Part shown: positions 1-6,880 of the stretch, piece after piece
Layout of the letters: every line of letters starts with the position of its first letter
How positions within the stretch are numbered: the stretch's first letter is position 1
Assembly: GCA_032251315.1 (NCBI GenBank)
Contig: JAVVEE010000055.1
Location: forward strand, 1 to 17,515
Reading direction: 5' to 3'
DNA length: 17,515 nt
From: LH-M37 sp032251315
GTDB lineage: Bacteria; Pseudomonadota; Gammaproteobacteria; SZUA-229
The notes under the pieces: generated by a model
Told to the model about the DNA's origin: nothing
Database searches by the model: none
Seen by the model: only the letters and a program-made list of their open reading frames with translations
Translations under genes and position numbers: made by a program

Positions 1-395
1 GCGTTCCAGCTAAGATTCATTAAGCGGGACACCGCTGAGGTGGAGGCTTCTTTCAACCAGTCGATCACCAGTGCCTCAAACATCGCCGTAAACCCTGAGC
101 CGGGTTCTGCCCAGGGAACGGATACGGTGACTACACCATGCTCTTTGCACTTCACTCTGGGAAGCTGGGCTTCCAAGATGGTCTTGTACTGACAAGTATC
201 GAGATGTCGCCAGCGGCGTGCCCGCGAATCATAGCCCGGCGAGGGCGTGCCGCAGATTGAGCAACACTGTATGGCGCCTGGCTCTGGCTCTACATGAACT
301 GTTACTTCTCCCGCTGACAGCGCTAGCTCTACCTCAGACACTTGCCAGGGACTCTTGATGCCCAATATTTGAGCGTATAGGTCTTTATCTCTCAT
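1..395 (-). CDS. ISL3-family transposase, N-terminal part (cut by window edge)
   Basis: The minus strand is open from an ATG at 395 to the window edge, giving 131 residues without a stop. The protein has the layout of the ISL3 transposase N-terminus. A zinc-finger-like set of Cys44/Cys45, Cys48, Cys83 and His86 surrounds the motif RRWRHLD (residues 60-66), followed by LPRVKCKEHGV and VSVPWAEPGSGFT, and then the start of the helix-turn-helix segment (ALVIDWLKEASTSAVSRL). In this family the region binds the terminal repeats and the DDE catalytic domain lies further on, outside the window. Whether the gene is intact cannot be judged. The start is 18 bases inside the presumed terminal repeat end, as is usual for the family, but the Shine-Dalgarno sequence is weak. 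Confidence 0.88.
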   Translation of the reverse strand, partial: MRDKDLYAQILGIKSPWQVSEVELALSAGEVTVHVEPEPGAIQCCSICGTPSPGYDSRARRWRHLDTCQYKTILEAQLPRVKCKEHGVVTVSVPWAEPGSGFTAMFEALVIDWLKEASTSAVSRLMNLSWN

Positions 396-412
396 AAGTC
401 TTACGTTAACTT

Positions 413-437
413 ACCCACTCGATCAGGGGAAGAGCCC
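413..437 (-). repeat. Terminal inverted repeat of the ISL3-type element
   Basis: About 25 bases just upstream of the transposase start resemble ISL3-family terminal repeats, with a GC-rich tip GGGCTCTTCCCC on the minus strand. The matching right repeat is outside the window, so length and identity are unconfirmed. Confidence 0.6.
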
Positions 438-569
438 TTTTTGTTGCTGTAGACAAAAAGTACCTCGCCCGTGGGTGCGACTACCCACTACCCATAAAAC
501 CTCAGATTACTAATGCTGGAAGATAAAGCCAAGATCTCTCACATGCGTTCGAGATGACGGGCTTTTAAC

Positions 570-639
570 TGTAGGTTCGAATTCATTCGAACATAGCCGC
601 AATTTTAAACAGTGCCGTGCGAATGAATTCGCACCTACA
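570..639. repeat. REP doublet (BIME), family 1
   Basis: Two 23-base arms, 570-592 and 617-639, are inverted copies of each other with two differences, separated by 24 bases. Each arm starts (reading inward) with T-GTAG, the tetranucleotide that marks REP elements mobilised by RAYT (TnpA-REP) enzymes. Each arm then folds into its own hairpin: GTTCGAAT/ATTCGAAC with loop TC in arm 1, and GTGCGAAT/ATTCGCAC with loop GA in arm 2. The two differences between arms are on paired positions (T-A versus G-C), so both hairpins stay perfect. The doublet sits 8 bp beyond the metZ stop codon, a typical REP position, and may act as a transcript end or mRNA stabiliser. Confidence 0.8.
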
Positions 640-647
640 AAAACCAG

Positions 648-1832
648 TTACATGCCTCTCGCTAAATCCGCCTTAATATCCTCAATATCCTCCAGCCCAA
701 CTGCCACTCGAATCAAACCATCCGAAATCCCCGCTTCCTGTCTTTGTTCGGGTGTTAAACGCCCATGCGTGGTCGTGCCCGGATGGGTGATCGTGGTTTT
801 GGTGTCGCCCAGATTGGCGGTGATGGAAAGCATCTTGGTGGCATCGATCAACTTCCAGCCCTCTGCCTGGCCACCGTTTAATTCAAAGGAGACCAGGCCG
901 CCGAAACCGCTCTGCTGGCGTTTGGCCAGCATGTGCTGGGAGTGGCTGGGCAGACCGGGATAATAGACCCGTTTCACGTTGGGCTGCTGTTCCAGCCATT
1001 CGGCCAGTGCCTGTGCATTTTCGCAGTGGGCTTTCATGCGCAGTTGCAGTGTTTCCAGCCCTTTTAAAAATACCCAGGCGTTGAACGCGCTCATGGTGGG
1101 ACCGGCGGAGCGTAAAAATCCGTAAACGCCGCCACCGACGATTTCGTGCGTGCCGCAGACGGCACCGCCCATGCAGCGGCCCTGGCCGTCGATGTATTTG
1201 GTGGCGGAGTGAATAATGATGTCGGCGCCCAGTGCCAGCGGTTGTTGCAGCGCGGGGGTGCACAGGCAGTTATCGACCACCAGCAGGCAATCTTTGCGGT
1301 GCGCGATTTCAGCGAGCGCAGCGATATCCACCAGGTCGAGTAACGGGTTGGAGGGGGTTTCCAGAAACAGCATTCTGGTTTTGGGCGTGATCGCCGCTTC
1401 CCAGGCATTGAGGTCGGGCAGGTCGACAAAGGTGGTAGCGATGCCGAGCTTGGCCATGAAGCTGGTGAGCAGGACCGTGGTGGTGCCAAAAATGCTGCGC
1501 GAAGAGACGATGTGATCGCCCGCGCTCAGCAGACCTAGAAAGGTGGTGGTGATCGCCGACATGCCCGAGGCGGTGGCGACGCAGCGTTCGGCCCCTTCCA
1601 GCGAGGCCAGACGCTCTTCGAACGTACGCACGGTGGGGTTGGTAAAGCGTGAATAGATGTTGCCCGGCTGTTCACCGGAGAAACGGGCGGCGGCTTCGGC
1701 GGCGGAGGCGAAGACAAAACTCGAAGTCGGGAAGATGGGTTCGCCGTGTTCGCCCTCATGTGTGCGCACCTGCCCGGCACGCACCGCGCGTGTGGCAAAG
1801 CCGTCGTTGCCGTCGTCTATATAATCGCTCAT
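648..1832 (-). CDS. metZ: O-succinylhomoserine sulfhydrylase
   Basis: This PLP enzyme of the Cys/Met metabolism family makes homocysteine directly from O-succinylhomoserine and sulfide in methionine synthesis, in the cytosol. At 394 residues it is full length. The PLP-binding lysine is Lys212 in HSATKYIDGQGRCMGG, the form typical of MetZ. YSRFTNPTV (60-68) supplies the conserved Tyr/Arg phosphate-binding region and VVDNCLCTP (about 185-193) carries the PLP-contacting Asp. The start is set by AGAGGA eight bases before the ATG, and that site lies inside the end of the upstream transpeptidase gene (4-bp gap), so the two are probably co-translated. Cystathionine gamma-synthase is the main alternative, but the active-site motif and the position near purF favour MetZ. 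Confidence 0.92.
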   Translation of the reverse strand: MSDYIDDGNDGFATRAVRAGQVRTHEGEHGEPIFPTSSFVFASAAEAAARFSGEQPGNIYSRFTNPTVRTFEERLASLEGAERCVATASGMSAITTTFLGLLSAGDHIVSSRSIFGTTTVLLTSFMAKLGIATTFVDLPDLNAWEAAITPKTRMLFLETPSNPLLDLVDIAALAEIAHRKDCLLVVDNCLCTPALQQPLALGADIIIHSATKYIDGQGRCMGGAVCGTHEIVGGGVYGFLRSAGPTMSAFNAWVFLKGLETLQLRMKAHCENAQALAEWLEQQPNVKRVYYPGLPSHSQHMLAKRQQSGFGGLVSFELNGGQAEGWKLIDATKMLSITANLGDTKTTITHPGTTTHGRLTPEQRQEAGISDGLIRVAVGLEDIEDIKADLARGM

Positions 1833-1836
1833 TTTT

Positions 1837-2319
1837 TTATTCCTCTATCATCACTTCAGTACCCGGCTCAACCAGCCTGAACAGTTCCACCACATCTTTA
1901 TTCAGCATGCGGATGCAACCGATCGATGCCGGTGTGCCGATGCTGCCTTCGTCGCTGGTACCGTGAATGTATATGTATCGCTGATAACTGTCTACATATC
2001 CGCCCTGATTTCTGCCCGGCTCCATGCCTTCCAGCCACATGATGCGGCTGGTGATCACGTCTTCGGGCAGCTCGACCCCGGCTTCGATACACTCTTCCAG
2101 ATTGCCGTGCGGCACGCGACCGATGAAGACTTCGTTGACCGGCATGGCGCCGCCAATTTTTTCCTTGATACGATGCAGCCCTAATGGTGTCTGATTACTG
2201 TCATTGCGCGAACCGGTGCCATACTTTGAAGTTGAGACCGGATAGCGGTGCAGCACCTGCCCGGCCTCATCTCGCAGGGTGAGTAACTGGTCTTTGATGC
2301 TAATATGTATTGAGTTCAT
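1837..2319 (-). CDS. YkuD-type L,D-transpeptidase without signal peptide
   Basis: A 160-residue protein that is almost entirely one YkuD (ErfK/YbiS/YcfS/YnhG) domain. The catalytic signature is complete: IYIHGT with His119, and ASIGCIRML with Ser132, Gly134, nucleophile Cys135 and Arg137. TPLGLHRI (44-51) is the usual early domain motif. Family members form L,D cross-links in peptidoglycan or attach proteins to it in the periplasm. The protein starts directly with the domain and has no signal peptide or membrane helix. An in-frame TAA lies ten codons upstream with no start codon between, so a longer export-competent form is not encoded here. The stop is 4 bp before metZ. Substrate and location are unknown; it may be cytosolic or act on another peptide. 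Confidence 0.85.
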   Translation of the reverse strand: MNSIHISIKDQLLTLRDEAGQVLHRYPVSTSKYGTGSRNDSNQTPLGLHRIKEKIGGAMPVNEVFIGRVPHGNLEECIEAGVELPEDVITSRIMWLEGMEPGRNQGGYVDSYQRYIYIHGTSDEGSIGTPASIGCIRMLNKDVVELFRLVEPGTEVMIEE

Positions 2320-2392
2320 GGTTCTGCCTGTGTATCCTGCGGGCGGTTAGTATTACATAGTCAGCCCGTTAATCAATGCTATCTACTTCATT
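2320..2392. promoter_or_regulatory. Divergent intergenic region, presumed promoters both ways
   Basis: These 73 bases separate the start codons of the transpeptidase gene (minus) and the 111-residue gene (plus), so both promoters should lie here. A TTGATT on the minus strand could be a -35 box, but no convincing -10 sits at 16-18 bp from it on either strand. The call rests on gene orientation. Confidence 0.45.
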
Positions 2393-2728
2393 ATGATTGA
2401 TTTTTCAGAATGCCTCGGCCATTTCCCTGCCAAAGAATTCTCGCGCCGGGTGAAAGCGGCGATTGAACAGTGCGAGCGAAAATGGTTGCCGCTGGAGAGC
2501 GCCACCAACCAGGGCGGCTACGTCAGCGATGAAGCGATAACGGCCACCATATTACGGGTGACCGATGAAGGCGGGCACATTCAGGTATTGGCGGGTGTTT
2601 TCTTTACCGAGATTGTGATCTGTTGCGGCTGTGGTGACGACCCCATGCCGGTGAACGCTTATGGTGAAATGCTCTTTTCAATCGACAGGTTAACGGCTGA
2701 AACAGAAATTAGAATTGTGCAAGAATGA
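2393..2728 (+). CDS. Unrecognised 111-residue protein
   Basis: This is the only credible plus-strand gene in the window. It encodes a soluble, mildly acidic protein with no signal peptide or membrane segment. Visible features are an N-terminal helix-like segment rich in Arg/Lys and Glu (14-32), predicted beta strands (ATILRVTDEGGHIQVLAGVFFTEI split around 51-74), a cysteine cluster CCGC at 77-80 followed by GDDPMPVN, and a closing strand pair (MLFSIDRLTAETEIRIV). The alternating strand pattern and the Cys cluster next to Asp-Asp suggest a small alpha/beta fold, possibly metal binding, but this is inference. The codon use resembles that of its neighbours. No good Shine-Dalgarno precedes the ATG. 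It diverges from the transpeptidase gene and converges on purF. No function assigned. Confidence 0.7.
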   Translation: MIDFSECLGHFPAKEFSRRVKAAIEQCERKWLPLESATNQGGYVSDEAITATILRVTDEGGHIQVLAGVFFTEIVICCGCGDDPMPVNAYGEMLFSIDRLTAETEIRIVQE

Positions 2729-2818
2729 GTTCTGCTTATTAAAACACCACGGGTAGAATACTTAGTCCGCAGATCACGTCGCTTAATATTACTGAAATTT
2801 CACCGCGACACTAAGCTA

Positions 2819-2921
2819 TTGTAGGTCGGGAACCCTTTCTCGACGTGATGTTTGGCAGTGCAATAATCAAGCAGAGTTCCGGCTATCAACATTTTGTCGG
2901 GAAAGGCTTCCCGACCTACAA
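2819..2921. repeat. REP doublet (BIME), family 2
   Basis: Arms 2820-2844 and 2896-2920 are inverted 25-base copies with two mismatches, spaced by 51 bases. Both begin with T-GTAG reading inward and then a stem: GTCGGGAA pairs with TTCCCGAC in the purF-proximal arm. The other arm is slightly decayed (its stem reads GTCGGGAA against TTCTCGAC, one G-T pair). The sequence differs from that of the doublet at 570-639, so this is another REP family. It lies between two convergent genes, the usual site for BIMEs. Confidence 0.8.
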
Positions 2922-2932
2922 ACTTTTAAAAT

Positions 2933-4435
2933 TTAAAGCTCAACAGTGTCAGACGAGTTTCTGTCTTCCGTATCCCGCTTTGCGGCGTCGTTGCGTTTGT
3001 CCTGAAGTCGACGGAAATATTTGCTGTCGATATCATTGGTGACGTACTTGCCATCAAAGCAGGAACAGTCAAATTCACTGAGCGCTTTGTTGCCTTTGTT
3101 CACCGCTGCCACCAGATCTTCCAGGTCCTGATAAATCAGCCAGTCGGCGCCGATCAGTTCGCCGATTTCTTCCACTGTGCGGTTATGGGCGACAAATTCT
3201 TCCGGCGCCGGCATGTCGATGCCATAGACATTGGGGTAACGTACCGGCGGCGCTGCTGATGCCATATAAACTTTTTTCGCGCCCGCTTCGCGCGCCATCT
3301 GAATTATCTGTTTGGAGGTGGTGCCGCGCACAATTGAATCGTCGACCAGCAATACATTCTTGCCCGAGAATTCCAGACCGATGGGATTGAGTTTCTGGCG
3401 CACTGATTTCTTGCGCTCCTGCTGGCCGGGCATGATAAAGGTACGGCCAATATAGCGATTTTTAATGAAGCCTTCGCGGTATTTCACGTTCAGGTGGTAG
3501 GCCACTTCAAGCGCGGTGCTGCGGCTGGTATCGGGAATGGGAATGACGACATCAATGTCGTGATCGGGGCGCTCGCGCAGAATTTTTTGCACCAGCGTTT
3601 TACCCATGCGCAGACGCGCCTTGTAGACCGAGACGTTATCAATAATGGAATCGGGCCGGGCAAAATAGACATACTCAAAAATGCACGGCACCAGTTTGGG
3701 ATTTTCTGCGCATTGCCGGCTGTATAACTGGCAGTCCTGATCAATGAAGACGGCTTCACCCGGTGCCAGATCGCGTACCAGTTCGAAGCCCTGTGCCTGC
3801 AGGGCCACGCTTTCGGAGGCCACCATATATTCCACGCCCGCCTCGGTTTCGCGCTTGCCGTATACGACCGGGCGAATGCCGTTAGGATCACGAAAAGCCA
3901 GTATGCCCTTGCCTACGATCATGGCGATGACGGCGTAGCCGCCCCGGCAACGACGGTGCACGGCGGAGACGGCCTTGAAAATTGCGTCGCGATCAAAAGC
4001 CGGTCTGGCCAGAGTAGCGAGTTCATGTGCGAACACATTGAGCAGGGCTTCGGTGTCGGATTCGGTATTGAGGTGGCGCAGATCTTCCATGAACAGCTCT
4101 TCTTTCAGCGCCTCGGTATTGGTGAGATTGCCGTTATGCGCCAGGGCAATGCCGTATGGGGAGTTGACGTAAAAGGGCTGCGCCTCCAGCGAGGATGAAC
4201 AGCCGGCGGTGGGATAACGCACATGTGCGATACCCATGTTGCCCACCAGTTTTTTGATGTGCTGGCTGTAGAAAACATCGCGTACCAGACCGTTTGCTTT
4301 GCGCATGTAAAAGCGGCCTTTGTCACAGGTGACGATGCCGGCGGCATCCTGACCTCGATGCTGCAAAACAGACAGGGATTCGTACAGATCAATGTTGACC
4401 GGTGAATGACTTACGATACCAGCGATACCACACAT
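2933..4435 (-). CDS. purF: Amidophosphoribosyltransferase
   Basis: First committed enzyme of purine synthesis: PRPP plus glutamine gives 5-phosphoribosylamine. It has 500 residues, close to the usual size. The N-terminal glutaminase domain begins MCGIAGIV, leaving Cys2 as nucleophile after Met removal, with RYPTAG (73-78) and HNGNLTN (100-106) as glutamine-site motifs. The C-terminal phosphoribosyltransferase domain carries the PRPP loop VLLVDDSIVRGTTSKQ (361-376). Cys457 and Cys459 (CSC) lie near the C-terminus, where some PurF proteins bind an iron-sulfur cluster, but the full ligand set cannot be judged by eye. The gene starts 2 bp after the cvpA stop, so the two are very likely co-transcribed and translationally coupled, as in many gammaproteobacteria. 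Confidence 0.97.
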   Translation of the reverse strand: MCGIAGIVSHSPVNIDLYESLSVLQHRGQDAAGIVTCDKGRFYMRKANGLVRDVFYSQHIKKLVGNMGIAHVRYPTAGCSSSLEAQPFYVNSPYGIALAHNGNLTNTEALKEELFMEDLRHLNTESDTEALLNVFAHELATLARPAFDRDAIFKAVSAVHRRCRGGYAVIAMIVGKGILAFRDPNGIRPVVYGKRETEAGVEYMVASESVALQAQGFELVRDLAPGEAVFIDQDCQLYSRQCAENPKLVPCIFEYVYFARPDSIIDNVSVYKARLRMGKTLVQKILRERPDHDIDVVIPIPDTSRSTALEVAYHLNVKYREGFIKNRYIGRTFIMPGQQERKKSVRQKLNPIGLEFSGKNVLLVDDSIVRGTTSKQIIQMAREAGAKKVYMASAAPPVRYPNVYGIDMPAPEEFVAHNRTVEEIGELIGADWLIYQDLEDLVAAVNKGNKALSEFDCSCFDGKYVTNDIDSKYFRRLQDKRNDAAKRDTEDRNSSDTVEL

Positions 4436-4437
4436 AA

Positions 4438-4932
4438 TTATTTTATCGTCCCTCCGGAAGATAATATATTTTCCGGAAAATAGGGTTTTAACATAAGGGT
4501 GAGTTTTTCAAAACGTCCGAGCAGATCCGATGACTGCCACCAGTCCTGTTCGGGCAGTGGCGTCATGCTGCCGACCACTACAAAGACCACGATAATTAAT
4601 ATACCGCGCAGAAAACCAAAGAGCACGCCAAAGATACGATCAGCACCCGACAGTCCCGTCTTTTTTACAAATTGTGCGACGATGAAATTCACCAGCGCAC
4701 CAAACATCAGAGTAAGTACAAATAACAGACCAAAGCCCAGTGCCAGACGCACCGCTTCGGATTCGATGCCAACGGGCAGAAGCACGGCCAGACGGGAGGC
4801 AAAAGTGGCAGATATCCAGATTGCCGCCAGCCAGGTGGTGAGCGATATGGCCTCTTTGACAAAGCCGCGCATCAAGCTGAATAGCGCCGACAGAAAGATC
4901 ACGAATAGAATGATCACATCAACAACGGTCAT
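4438..4932 (-). CDS. cvpA: CvpA family membrane protein
   Basis: A 164-residue inner-membrane protein with four hydrophobic segments at about 4-22, 28-50, 62-88 and 98-122 and a short soluble tail. The FSLMRGFVKEA and DRIFGVLFGFLRG motifs are typical of CvpA. The family was named for colicin V production in E. coli; its molecular role is unclear, and envelope effects have been reported. It lies directly upstream of purF with a 2-bp gap, the conserved cvpA-purF pair. A 111-bp gap to dedD contains a TATAAT box, so the pair may be transcribed separately from the genes upstream. Confidence 0.92.
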   Translation of the reverse strand: MTVVDVIILFVIFLSALFSLMRGFVKEAISLTTWLAAIWISATFASRLAVLLPVGIESEAVRLALGFGLLFVLTLMFGALVNFIVAQFVKKTGLSGADRIFGVLFGFLRGILIIVVFVVVGSMTPLPEQDWWQSSDLLGRFEKLTLMLKPYFPENILSSGGTIK

Positions 4933-4961
4933 GGTGCCCTGTGTCTCCTGAAAAGGGGCTC

Positions 4962-4967
4962 ATTATA
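4962..4967 (-). promoter_or_regulatory. Possible -10 box of the cvpA-purF promoter
   Basis: On the minus strand a perfect TATAAT lies 30 bases before the cvpA ATG. No good -35 hexamer is found at 16-18 bp; a TTGAGT at 22 bp spacing is too far. I see no PurR-like operator (ACGCAAACG type). This may be a weak or activator-dependent promoter. Confidence 0.35.
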
Positions 4968-5043
4968 CGCATATGAATAAGCTGAATATACTCAAAAAGA
5001 ACTCTGCGTCGGCTTCATAAGTGTGGTCGTCAACGGTGATTTT

Positions 5044-5529
5044 TCAGGGATGGCGGAGAATGAGGGCATCGATATTTTTTTTAGCCTTAAGCTTTGCTTT
5101 GATTTTTTCCAGCTGCGCTATTTCCAGCTCGGGGCCGATAAAGACCCGGTAGCTTTTCTCGCCGTTGCTGCGGCTGCTTTCGAGATAAGCGGTATAACCC
5201 TGTTTACGCAGGCTGGCACGGAAGGCCAGGGCATTGTCTTTCTGGCTAAATGTGCCGACCTGCAATGTCCATGACTGGATCGGCTCGGGCGGACCCGCGG
5301 TTCTGGCATGCTCCAGCGTTTTCCGTCTCGCATCCATCGGGGTTGCCACCACCGCAGGCGCGAGCTTCTTCTCCTCGATGATGGTGAACCGAGGTTTGGC
5401 GGGAATTTGTATGTTACGGTCATGGCGTGAGCTATAGCCATCGCCGTCCAGCAAGGCCGGAAGCAGAATGACGCCCAGTGCCACCAGCACTACGGCACCG
5501 ACCAGACGTTGTTGAAGTGTTTTATCCAT
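5044..5529 (-). CDS. dedD: SPOR domain protein, DedD-like
   Basis: A 161-residue bitopic inner-membrane protein. A short cytoplasmic N-terminus (MDKTLQQR) is followed by one membrane helix at about 9-27, a linker rich in Lys/Pro/Ala (30-80), and a C-terminal SPOR domain (about 85-161) starting SWTLQVGTF and including YRVFIGPE. SPOR domains bind glycan strands lacking stem peptides at the division septum, and DedD supports constriction in E. coli. The gene is 8 bp after folC, which matches the folC-dedD-cvpA-purF order of many gammaproteobacteria. AGGA lies just two bases before the ATG, so the Shine-Dalgarno is poorly spaced and translation may depend on coupling to folC. Confidence 0.88.
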   Translation of the reverse strand: MDKTLQQRLVGAVVLVALGVILLPALLDGDGYSSRHDRNIQIPAKPRFTIIEEKKLAPAVVATPMDARRKTLEHARTAGPPEPIQSWTLQVGTFSQKDNALAFRASLRKQGYTAYLESSRSNGEKSYRVFIGPELEIAQLEKIKAKLKAKKNIDALILRHP

Positions 5530-5537
5530 ATTCCTAA

Positions 5538-6872
5538 TTATGATTCAGCTTTATGATTTCGCATTGCCATTCGGGAAAAATAATCTATCGCCGCAGCGAC
5601 TGTGTAAAAAGAGCCCAGGATGATTATTCTATCCTGCGGTTGCGCATCACCCAGAGCCGCTTCTATGGCGGCTTCAACTGTTAACTCAGCACAAAGTTTA
5701 ACATCAGCGGGCGGCTGAGTAAGCTGCACATGGCGGTTTAATTTTTGCCTGATTTTCCCGGCCATGGTTGCAGCCGACAGGCCTCGGGGATTTTCTTCCA
5801 GGCCCGCACAATACCAGTCATCGGCAATCGGCAGCAGCAGCTCAATCACCTCATCGACAGGTTTGTCCGCCAGCATGGCCAGCACGATATGGGTCGAGCC
5901 TTCGATGCGCTGCGTCTGCAACTGGGCGACCAGCGAGGCCACGGCGTGCGGGTTGTGGGCGACATCAACAATCACCTGCGGCTGCCGGTGCAGGGTTTCA
6001 AAGCGGCCGCGCAGGCGCGCTTGCAGCAAACCCCGGCGAATATCTACTGGGGTGATGGTCAGCTTTGATGCCAGTGCCTGTAGCGCCAGAATCGCGGTGG
6101 CGGCATTGCCGAGCTGAAATTCACCGGGCAGTGCGGGTGCGGGGAGATCGTGAATATCACCCAGCGGGCTGATCAGGCTCCAGCGACCGGGCGATGAAGG
6201 CTCGATCCTATAATGCTGTCCCAGCTGAAATAGCTGCGCTGATTTTTGCGCTGCCGCGTCCAGCAGCGTCGCCGGGGCATCGGTCTCGCCGCAGATCACC
6301 GGTTTTTGCTCGCGCATGATACCGGCCTTTTCCAGGGCAATGGCTTCGCGGTTATCACCCAGCCAGTCGGTGTGGTCGAGTGCAATCGAGGTGATTACCG
6401 AAACATCCGGCTCCATGACATTCACCGCATCCAGCCTGCCGCCCAGACCGACCTCCATAATCACCAGATCAGCGTCGGCGTGCATGAAGATATCAATTGC
6501 TGCCAGGGTGCCGAATTCAAAATAGGTCAGCGTGACTTCGCCCCGGGCCTGATCGATGCGCTCGAACGCCTGACATAAGCGGTCATCATCAATGTTTTCA
6601 CCGTCGAGCGTGATGCGTTCGTTATAACTGATAATGTGCGGTGAGGTATAACAGCCCACCTTGAGACCCGCGGCGCGGGCCATCGCTGCCAGCAGGCTCA
6701 CCACCGAACCCTTGCCATTGGTACCCGCGACCATGATCAGGGGGCAGGCAAATTCGCGCGCCAGTCCCATGCGCTGCATAACCTCAACCACACGCTCCAG
6801 ACCCAAATCGATTTCGACCGGGTTAAGCGTTGCCTGCCACTCCAGCCAGGCGTTGAGGGTGTTAAATCTCAT
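5538..6872 (-). CDS. folC: Bifunctional folylpolyglutamate / dihydrofolate synthase
   Basis: This cytosolic ATP-dependent Mur-ligase-type enzyme joins L-glutamate to dihydropteroate and lengthens folate polyglutamate tails. It has 444 residues, near the usual size. The P-loop GTNGKGS is at 50-56, CYTSPHI and YNERI follow as expected for the folate/ATP site, VGLGGRLDAVN is the conserved acidic-metal region, and SIALDHTDWLG is the second ATP-site motif. The C-terminal domain begins near DVAHNPHAV. The start matches the family (MRFNTLNAWLEW). No clear Shine-Dalgarno precedes it; the bases just upstream belong to what may be a repeat (6881-6985). It follows accD after a 118-bp gap. Confidence 0.95.
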   Translation of the reverse strand: MRFNTLNAWLEWQATLNPVEIDLGLERVVEVMQRMGLAREFACPLIMVAGTNGKGSVVSLLAAMARAAGLKVGCYTSPHIISYNERITLDGENIDDDRLCQAFERIDQARGEVTLTYFEFGTLAAIDIFMHADADLVIMEVGLGGRLDAVNVMEPDVSVITSIALDHTDWLGDNREAIALEKAGIMREQKPVICGETDAPATLLDAAAQKSAQLFQLGQHYRIEPSSPGRWSLISPLGDIHDLPAPALPGEFQLGNAATAILALQALASKLTITPVDIRRGLLQARLRGRFETLHRQPQVIVDVAHNPHAVASLVAQLQTQRIEGSTHIVLAMLADKPVDEVIELLLPIADDWYCAGLEENPRGLSAATMAGKIRQKLNRHVQLTQPPADVKLCAELTVEAAIEAALGDAQPQDRIIILGSFYTVAAAIDYFSRMAMRNHKAES

Positions 6873-6880
6873 AACGGCAG

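Larger units (their letters stand above)
1..437 (-). mobile_element. ISL3-family insertion sequence, left end only
   Basis: This is the part of the insertion sequence inside the window: the transposase 5' end plus its left terminus. Reading into the element on the minus strand from 437, the sequence begins GGGCTCTTCCCCTGATCGAG, which has the GG(G/C)TCTTCC look typical of ISL3-family ends. The outer boundary at about 437 is inferred from that similarity. The 8-bp target duplication usual in the family cannot be verified because the other end lies outside the window. Confidence 0.75.

Noticed and set aside
471..488. Hairpin GTGGGT-6 bases-ACCCAC as terminator for metZ or the IS
   Set aside because: Short stem with no T-run on either side; the REP doublet is the more likely metZ 3' structure.
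2845..3042. 65-residue plus-strand ORF downstream of the hypothetical gene
   Set aside because: It runs through the REP doublet and into antisense purF, with no sign of coding.
4933..5043. PurR operator upstream of cvpA-purF
   Set aside because: No sequence resembling the ACGCAAACGTTTNCGT palindrome could be found in the gap.
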